A stretch of DNA of 64,000 nucleotides from Fomes fomentarius (lineage: Eukaryota; Basidiomycota; Agaricomycetes; Polyporales; Polyporaceae): NCBI GenBank assembly GCA_022606135.1, contig JABYQN010000012.1:1240001-1304000 (forward strand), read 5' to 3'. A program made the position numbers and the translations under genes. This document shows positions 59,001 to 64,000 of this stretch, in pieces. The first letter of the stretch is position 1; the number at the start of each line of letters is the position of its first letter. The notes below the pieces were generated by a model. That model saw only the letters and a list, made by a program, of their open reading frames with translations, was not told the origin of the DNA and did not search any database.

Positions 59001-60440
59001 ACTTCGCTTGAAAACACAGGGAGTATCGAAGTGCATGAACACCCACTCAGCCTTCTCAGCCTTGCAGCCACCTTTCGCTACTACGACTTCACCATCATCC
59101 TCAGACTGCACTTCAATAACCTCATCGTTGAATGCATCATTGTCCTTGACATTCACATTAGAGAATACAGAGTGCCATGTATCCATATGATATGACATAC
59201 CTTGTGTGGAAGTTTCTTTGGCTTCTCTGCAGAACCCCCAGGGGCCTGCGGACACTTCTTTGCACTAGTACTCACATTGCCTTTCTGTTCCCATCACCAT
59301 CCCATTAGTAGAGGTACAGCTACAGTGTTGTGTGATGCTCGCCTTTGTGGTTTTTCTGGAGGTGCCTGCAAAGATCAGCTGCATCAGTATTGATGAATGA
59401 ATGAGCCAATCAAGACCAGTACTTACTTCTGGATGTTTTGAATGCTGCATTAGTATCCAATCTATTACCGCCTCCTGGATTGTACGTAGAGCATCATCAT
59501 CAACAACCTCATGTTCGGCAGCTATGAGAATGATGTGCGTCAGGATGGGTTATCAAACTCAACATGAATACTCCTGCTTACCACTTTGTACCAGCCCAGA
59601 GTGAGATGATGATGTGTTGTAGCCCTGCAATGCCTGGGCAGCAGCACTGTGTGCAGCGGCGGGGTCGGCGTGGTAAACACTACATGATAGATTAGCTGAT
59701 AGTACAAAGTGGACAACTATGACTCCTAACTGTAGAGCAACGAGACAATTGAGGCTGGCCAACCTCTCGGCAAGAAGGGATAGGCCGTCATGTGTCTCAA
59801 TCCCAGGCACATCTGCAAGAAACTTGAAGAATTTGTATGTGACAGCAGTCCCAAACTCACCGCAGGTGATGCAAGAGATCTGCTCAGCCTCAGGAACTTG
59901 AAAGACGCGGATCCAGGCCTGATCAACAGAGTAGTACAGGCCCTCCTCTGTGTCAATGGAGAAGTCGCCAAAGTATGTTGCCAGTGGGTCATCCAAAGAT
60001 CCTATGGGAACACTGGGAGGGAGAAGACCAATAAGGATGTCTAGTTCTGAGAGGGCATCTTTGACACATTGTTGAAGCTCCGGAGAAGCCATCCAAGCAG
60101 GGAAGCCAGGCAGGATGGCTCACATGGGGAAGGCGCGCTGAGACTTGGAATATGGACTTACTCGTTCAAGGGCTGAGGCTGTGATACTGACGTAAGGTAG
60201 AATTGTATAGCACTACCAGATATGGCTGTGAGGCAAGCATCCAGTCCTGCTCGCAAGTCACACATGTGCACTTCAAGTACAGTTAGATACAAGCACTGTA
60301 TCATATTAAAATCGTAGTCTATCATATCCTTACACATCTGTATCCGCAGCAGTGAGGATACGCCAAAGGCTGTATGTATCCGTACTCCAGATTATATTTC
60401 GGAGTTTATTTGAATATAGCCATATTTTTGGGAAGCCCTA
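56053..60440 (-). mobile_element. hAT DNA transposon inside the Gypsy pol
   Basis: A 4388-bp element with terminal inverted repeats TAAGGCTTCCCA (left) and TAGGGCTTCCCA (right, reverse-complemented), flanked by a perfect 8-bp duplication AAGTCCTT (56045-56052 and 60441-60448). Eight bases is the diagnostic target duplication of hAT elements. Removing the element and one duplicate restores the Gypsy reading YLSKSFTPAQ, which continues into the RNase H region. It encodes one minus-strand transposase gene with stops, so this copy appears inactive. Confidence 0.92.
56191..60092 (-). pseudogene. hAT transposase, multi-exon, with nonsense codons
   Basis: Reading the minus strand from 60092: MASPELQQCVKDALSELDIL, an N-terminal helical region (VPIGSLDDPLATYFGDFS), a BED-like zinc finger (KLIWRWDCKYCEYVH, near 59000), then FREHFVKGIIEDNLPFIFG with KGYTIPSHSTVQCDLSLLY, then VGCAVHVTHLVVQ with an acidic Asp-rich segment, then LYKDLEVHIKSCITK. 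It ends with the dimerisation domain, FPILSQMACDILSIPAVSMV followed by KWLFSSSKHMMSD. Introns with good borders separate many pieces. In-frame TGA codons occur near 57134 and 56930, both where CGA would fit. The active enzyme would excise and insert the element through its inverted repeats. Confidence 0.8.
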
Positions 60441-60448
60441 AAGTCCTT

Positions 60449-60983
60449 TACCCCAGCTCAATAGAACTACCAAATTGGAAAACTGGGAATTGTTACCCAT
60501 TCATTGTGCATTAGAGGCACAGTGACATTGTCTACAAGGATCACCACATCCAGTCAAAATTCTTTTGGACCATAAAAATTCAACATACTTCTGCACAGCA
60601 CAGAGACTTAACCAATGGCAGGCAAGGTGGCATCTATTTCTGTCAGAATTCAATGTAGTACCACAACACAGCCAGGGAAGACATTGACACTGGCAGATGC
60701 CCTTTCTCAGAGATCAGTGCATGAGAGGGGGAAAATGACAATGAAAATGTTGTCATATCAGAAACAGAGTTAGTTGCCAAAGCAGTCAACACAGAGTTAC
60801 AGTAGCAGACTCATAAAGAGATGCAGCAATAGAAGAGTTCATAACCAGAAAGGGAAAAGTCTATAATCAGGAAGGGGAAGGATAATCAATGTCCGGAGTT
60901 TGGTAACTCTAAAGACTGGTCAGAGGACGATGAATCACTTCTGTTCAAGGATAAAGTTTACATTCCCCCAGATGGAAATCTTC
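60449..60983 (+). mobile_element. Gypsy pol, RNase H and linker part
   Basis: Continuation of the Gypsy pol beyond the hAT element: WELLPIHCALEAQ, a stop, [20 protein letters not shown], then [20 protein letters not shown] with EFNVV, then ADALSQRS-like pieces in a neighbouring frame. After several stops comes KDWSEDDESLLFKDKVYIPP, the usual linker before the integrase zinc finger. It is cut at 60984 by a Copia-type LTR. The missing integrase is found inverted further right. Confidence 0.75.
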
Positions 60984-61468
60984 TGTTGAACTTCTGGACT
61001 ACCGGCTGTGCTCGGACCGGAGTTGTGTACAATTGTTAATGGTCATACAATTAGATAGGCTGTGTTCCTACTTACCATTTATGATTTTCTTCATTCTCCT
61101 ACTGTACTTTCCCATGACCATATGGTTACTGTGCATTCCTGTGCATACCAGTGCGTTCTACACTGCACTGGACTCTTCTAGACCTTATGTCTGACTCATG
61201 CTATGACTGTATCTGACTCATACGCCAATATGGACTCTGACTCATTGTCTTATGGCTACATGTGACTGCTTCATTTGCTGACTCATAGACTCATCCCTTA
61301 TGTATAAAAGCAGTCCCTTCTTTGCCTCTGCTCTTCAGTTGTTCACTCACTGACTGAAGAGTAAGTCTCTTACCTACATATGCTCTACTACTTCTTACTG
61401 ACTTAGTACTTGTAGTCTCTCTTTGTTGTGACTTACAGTCGCTCCTCACCTTACAGGTTCAGAGTTCA
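60984..61468 (+). repeat. Second Copia-type LTR family, copy X (plus orientation)
   Basis: 485 bp, TGTTGAACTTC ... GGTTCAGAGTTCA. It carries a TATA box (TATAAA at 61313-61318) and four TGACTCA motifs upstream of it. A closely similar copy, Y, lies inverted at 62334-62818. The flanks TCTTC and TCAGA do not match, so copy X is not a simple solo-LTR insertion. Confidence 0.92.
61192..61285 (+). promoter_or_regulatory. Four Gcn4/AP-1-type TGACTCA sites in LTR
   Basis: TGACTCA occurs at 61192, 61214, 61238 and 61279, each preceded by C and followed by T, 28-115 bp upstream of the TATA box. All four are present in the inverted LTR copy Y as well. TGACTCA is the consensus for Gcn4-like bZIP activators in fungi. 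Confidence 0.7.
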
Positions 61469-62333
61469 TCAGAAATATAGGGGCAAATAGAAAAAACTTT
61501 CCCAAATGTTGATTTGTAAGATATTGCAGTATTCCTGAGTGAATGTGAGAGATATTCCTGCCATACAGGGTCTACATTGAGTGCGGCAACATAGCATAAG
61601 TATATTGTGTTTTGCTGGCATATTTTCCATCACATTTCTGGAGTCAATGGAAAGGGAACACCTCATATATTCCTAAAGTCTTTACCAAGGGAACACAGGG
61701 AGGATATGAGGGCATATTGACCCTGGAAATAGGCCCCATATCACCCTTCTTATCATAGCCTAGTGATATCATAAATACATCGTTGAGATGTGACCTCTTA
61801 GCCACATGTTTCTGACCATGTTCTACCTGTCAATGTTCAGAGAAGTTTGCTCATATACCCTCCATATTTCGGCAGAGAAATGGTCTGTAAATGTTCCAGC
61901 CTACTGGATCTACCATCACCATCATATCTACCACACAAATATCAAGTCAGGATATTTTCTATTTATTGCTATATTTCTGCCATGTTTACCCTGGAAATAT
62001 CATGCATTGTCCCCAGTGTACATCATGATTTACTACAACTTGAATGGCATTACATCCTTCTAATTCAGGCAGATGAGTGATATAATCCATTGTAATGGTT
62101 TTGAATGGTCAGGTATCACCACTATGAGATATTGGTACAATTCCTGATTTGAGAGGGTGTGTGTTGACATTGCATGTTTGGCAAGTTGCACAACCTTGAC
62201 ATATTGAGCTATGAACTTGCACTTGCTTGGCTATATAATTTCTCTTTTTACTAGATTGTATGGCTTCTGTATCCCCAGATGTCCCATGACTGAAACATCA
62301 TGGTACATTTTGACAATATCTTGTTAGAGATAA
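61469..62333 (-). mobile_element. Gypsy integrase fragment, inverted
   Basis: On the minus strand, starting next to LTR Y: IVKMYHDVSVMGHLGIQKPY (the His-His half of the integrase zinc finger), then a stop and FIAQYVK, then in a shifted frame CATCQTCNVNTHPLKSGIVP (the Cys-Cys half). After a TGA come PFKTITMDYITHLPELEGCN and AIQVVVNHDVHWGQC, the first catalytic Asp region of the core. It matches the part missing from the plus-strand Gypsy pol that ends at 60983, so it is very likely the same element with this segment inverted. The left half (61469-61960) has no readable motif. Confidence 0.7.
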
Positions 62334-62818
62334 TGAACTCTGAACCTGTAAGGCAAGGAGCGACTGTAAGTCACAACAAAGAGAGACTACAAGTACTAAG
62401 TCAGTAAGAAGTAGTAGAGCATATGTAGGTAAGAGACTTACTCTTCAGTCAGTGAGTGAACAACTGAAGAGCAGAGGCAAAGAAGGGACTGCTTTTATAC
62501 ATGAGGGATGAGTCTATGAGTCAGCAAATGAAGCAGTCACATGTAGCCATAAGACAATGAGTCAGAGTCCGTATTGGCGTATGAGTCAGATACAGTCATA
62601 GCATGAGTCAGACATAAGGTCTAGAAGAGTCCGGTGCAGTGTAGAACGCACTGGTACACACAGGAATGCACAGTAATCATATGGTCATGGGAAAGTACAG
62701 TAGGAGAATGAAGAAAATCATAAATGGTAAGTAGGAACACAGCCTATCTAATTGTATGACCATTAACAATTGTACACAACTCCGGTCCGAGCACAGCTGG
62801 TAGTCTGGAAGTTCAACA
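62334..62818 (-). repeat. Second Copia-type LTR family, copy Y (3' LTR of next element)
   Basis: 485 bp, minus orientation, closely similar to copy X. A purine tract, CGAGTGGGAG, directly precedes it on the element strand, as expected for a 3' LTR. Left flank GATAA. Confidence 0.92.
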
Positions 62819-64000
62819 CTCCCACTCGTTCAAGATGCAATGGAAACAAGACCGATCTCATCAATGAACTTCGCCAAAATAGAATAAGGCACGTTCTTTG
62901 TGAGAGAATCAGCCAACTGATCTGAAGTTGCAACATAGAAGATCTCAACAGAGCCAGACTCCACTTGTTCACGAATGAAGTGGTAGCGAATCTCTATGTG
63001 CTTGGTACGCCGGTCAACTACTGGATTGACTGACAGGAATATCGAACCCTGGTTGTCTAGACACATGGGTGTCGGCCTGGTCAAGTCATCACCAAGTTCA
63101 TTGCCGAACGTTTTCAGCCAGATCAACTGACGACAGGTATCAGAGGCTGCTTTATATTCCGCCTCAGTAGAGGAGAGCGAAATGGTAGGCTGACGCCTCG
63201 AAGCCCACGATATAGCACCACCTGCCATCAAGAAGACGAAGCCAGAGGTAGAATGCCGATCATCACGGTCTTCAGCCCAATCCGAATCCAAATAGGAAAT
63301 CAGACCGTCATTAGACGCTCCCTTGTAGCGCAAGCGATACGCCTTTGTCCCTTGAAGGTAACGCAGGACATGCTTCGCATAACTCATGTGCGCCTCAGAG
63401 GGATTGGCATTGTACTTCAATAACCATGTGACAGGGAAGGAGATGTCAGGACGCGTTCTGAGCATGGCATACAAAAGACTGCCAATGAGACTCTGGTAGC
63501 GTTGCCTGAACTGATCGGAAGCTGGTTCGTTGGCACTTGCCAAGACAGCACCAGCAGGAAGGGGTGTATGTGAGGGTTTACAGTCAGCCATCTGAAAGCG
63601 CTTGAGAACAGACTGGATGTACTCTTCCCGGTCAATGTCGATCATACGAGTAGATCGATCACGAGTGATGCAAAGACCAAGGAAGCGCTGTACAGATCCC
63701 AAGTCCGTCATCTTGTACTGCTTAGAAAGCGAACACTTGACTTGTTTGATGTGACTAGACTGATCGCCCATCAGAAGTAGATCGTCGACATAAAGAACGA
63801 CAATTGTGACATAATCCCCCCCTTGTCGCCAATATACGTAGATCCCAGCATCAGAATATGTCTGTGTAGATCCCAGATCTAGAAGCGATTGATGAATTTT
63901 TGCATTCCACTGATGTGACGCCTGCTTAAGACCATAGATACCCTTTTTAAGTAGACAGATGTGATCTTCCTTCCCAGGAACGATCCAGCCTTCCAGCTGT
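62819..64000 (-). mobile_element. Second Copia retrotransposon, RT/RNase H end of pol, continues outside window
   Basis: The minus frame is open from the right edge: EGWIVPGKEDHICLLKKGIY, GLKQASHQWNAKIH, then the catalytic LYVDDLLLMGDQSSHIKQ, MTDLGSVQRFLGLCITRD, SLIGSLLYAMLRTRPDISF, then RNase H motifs YLDSDWAEDRDDRHSTSGF and ISLSSTEAEYKAASDTC, and the tail VATSDQLADSLTKNVPY. It stops at 62830, just before its 3' LTR (copy Y). No stop or frameshift was seen over about 390 residues, so this element is better preserved than its neighbours. Gag, protease, integrase and 5' LTR lie beyond the window. Confidence 0.92.

Noticed and set aside
63815..63830. Possible frameshift at a run of seven G (minus strand) in the second Copia RT
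   Set aside because: With seven G the reading WRQGGDYV stays in frame.

Overview
This window is nuclear DNA of a filamentous basidiomycete, most likely an Agaricomycete. The class is inferred, and a Polyporales-like genome would fit, but the species cannot be read from the sequence. The signs are many short GT..AG introns of about 45-100 nt, the gene families present (SR protein, BUD13, RPC2, GAPDH, eIF2-gamma, a basidiomycete-type MYND protein, F-box/LRR protein), and the mix of Copia, Gypsy, hAT, Harbinger and CACTA/Tnp2 elements.

Bases 1-16,585 are a GC-rich, compact housekeeping block. In order: a helical-repeat (PPR-like) protein with a likely mitochondrial presequence (-, runs off the left edge); a one-RRM SR-type splicing protein (+); a RING-CH membrane E3 ligase (+); BUD13 of the RES splicing complex (-); the second-largest subunit of RNA polymerase III (+); GAPDH (-); a decayed importin-beta fragment (+); and eIF2-gamma (+). 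Pairs are divergent (PPR/SR, BUD13/RPC2) or convergent (RING-CH/BUD13, RPC2/GAPDH) with gaps of 200-430 bp. Splicing had to be reconstructed, and three genes contain microexons of 5, 7 and 16 nt.

From 16.6 kb to the end the window is repeat-rich and mostly broken. A Gypsy gag-protease remnant (20.0-24.4 kb) is split by a complete Harbinger element with TTA target duplications. A UDP-glucose 4-epimerase (GAL10-like) pseudogene (25.6-28.3 kb) is split by an F-box/LRR pseudogene. A MYND zinc-finger gene (29.8-32.5 kb) has been cut by an LTR insertion, and its upstream part was then inverted. At 33-41.5 kb lies a cluster of unrecognised, spliced and partly duplicated gene families; one copy (40459-41446) looks intact and has a TATA box. 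A 5.2-kb Copia element (41.9-47.1 kb) keeps a long gag-pol frame despite large deletions in the integrase. A Tnp2/CACTA-type transposase relic follows (49-53 kb). The last 9 kb is a nest: a Gypsy pol interrupted by a 4.4-kb hAT element with a perfect 8-bp target duplication, then by Copia-type LTRs with part of the Gypsy integrase inverted between them, then a second Copia pol leaving the right edge.

The right two thirds therefore record successive insertions followed by recombination between inverted LTRs. At least one host gene (MYND) was broken this way. No tRNA, rRNA or CRISPR array was seen.
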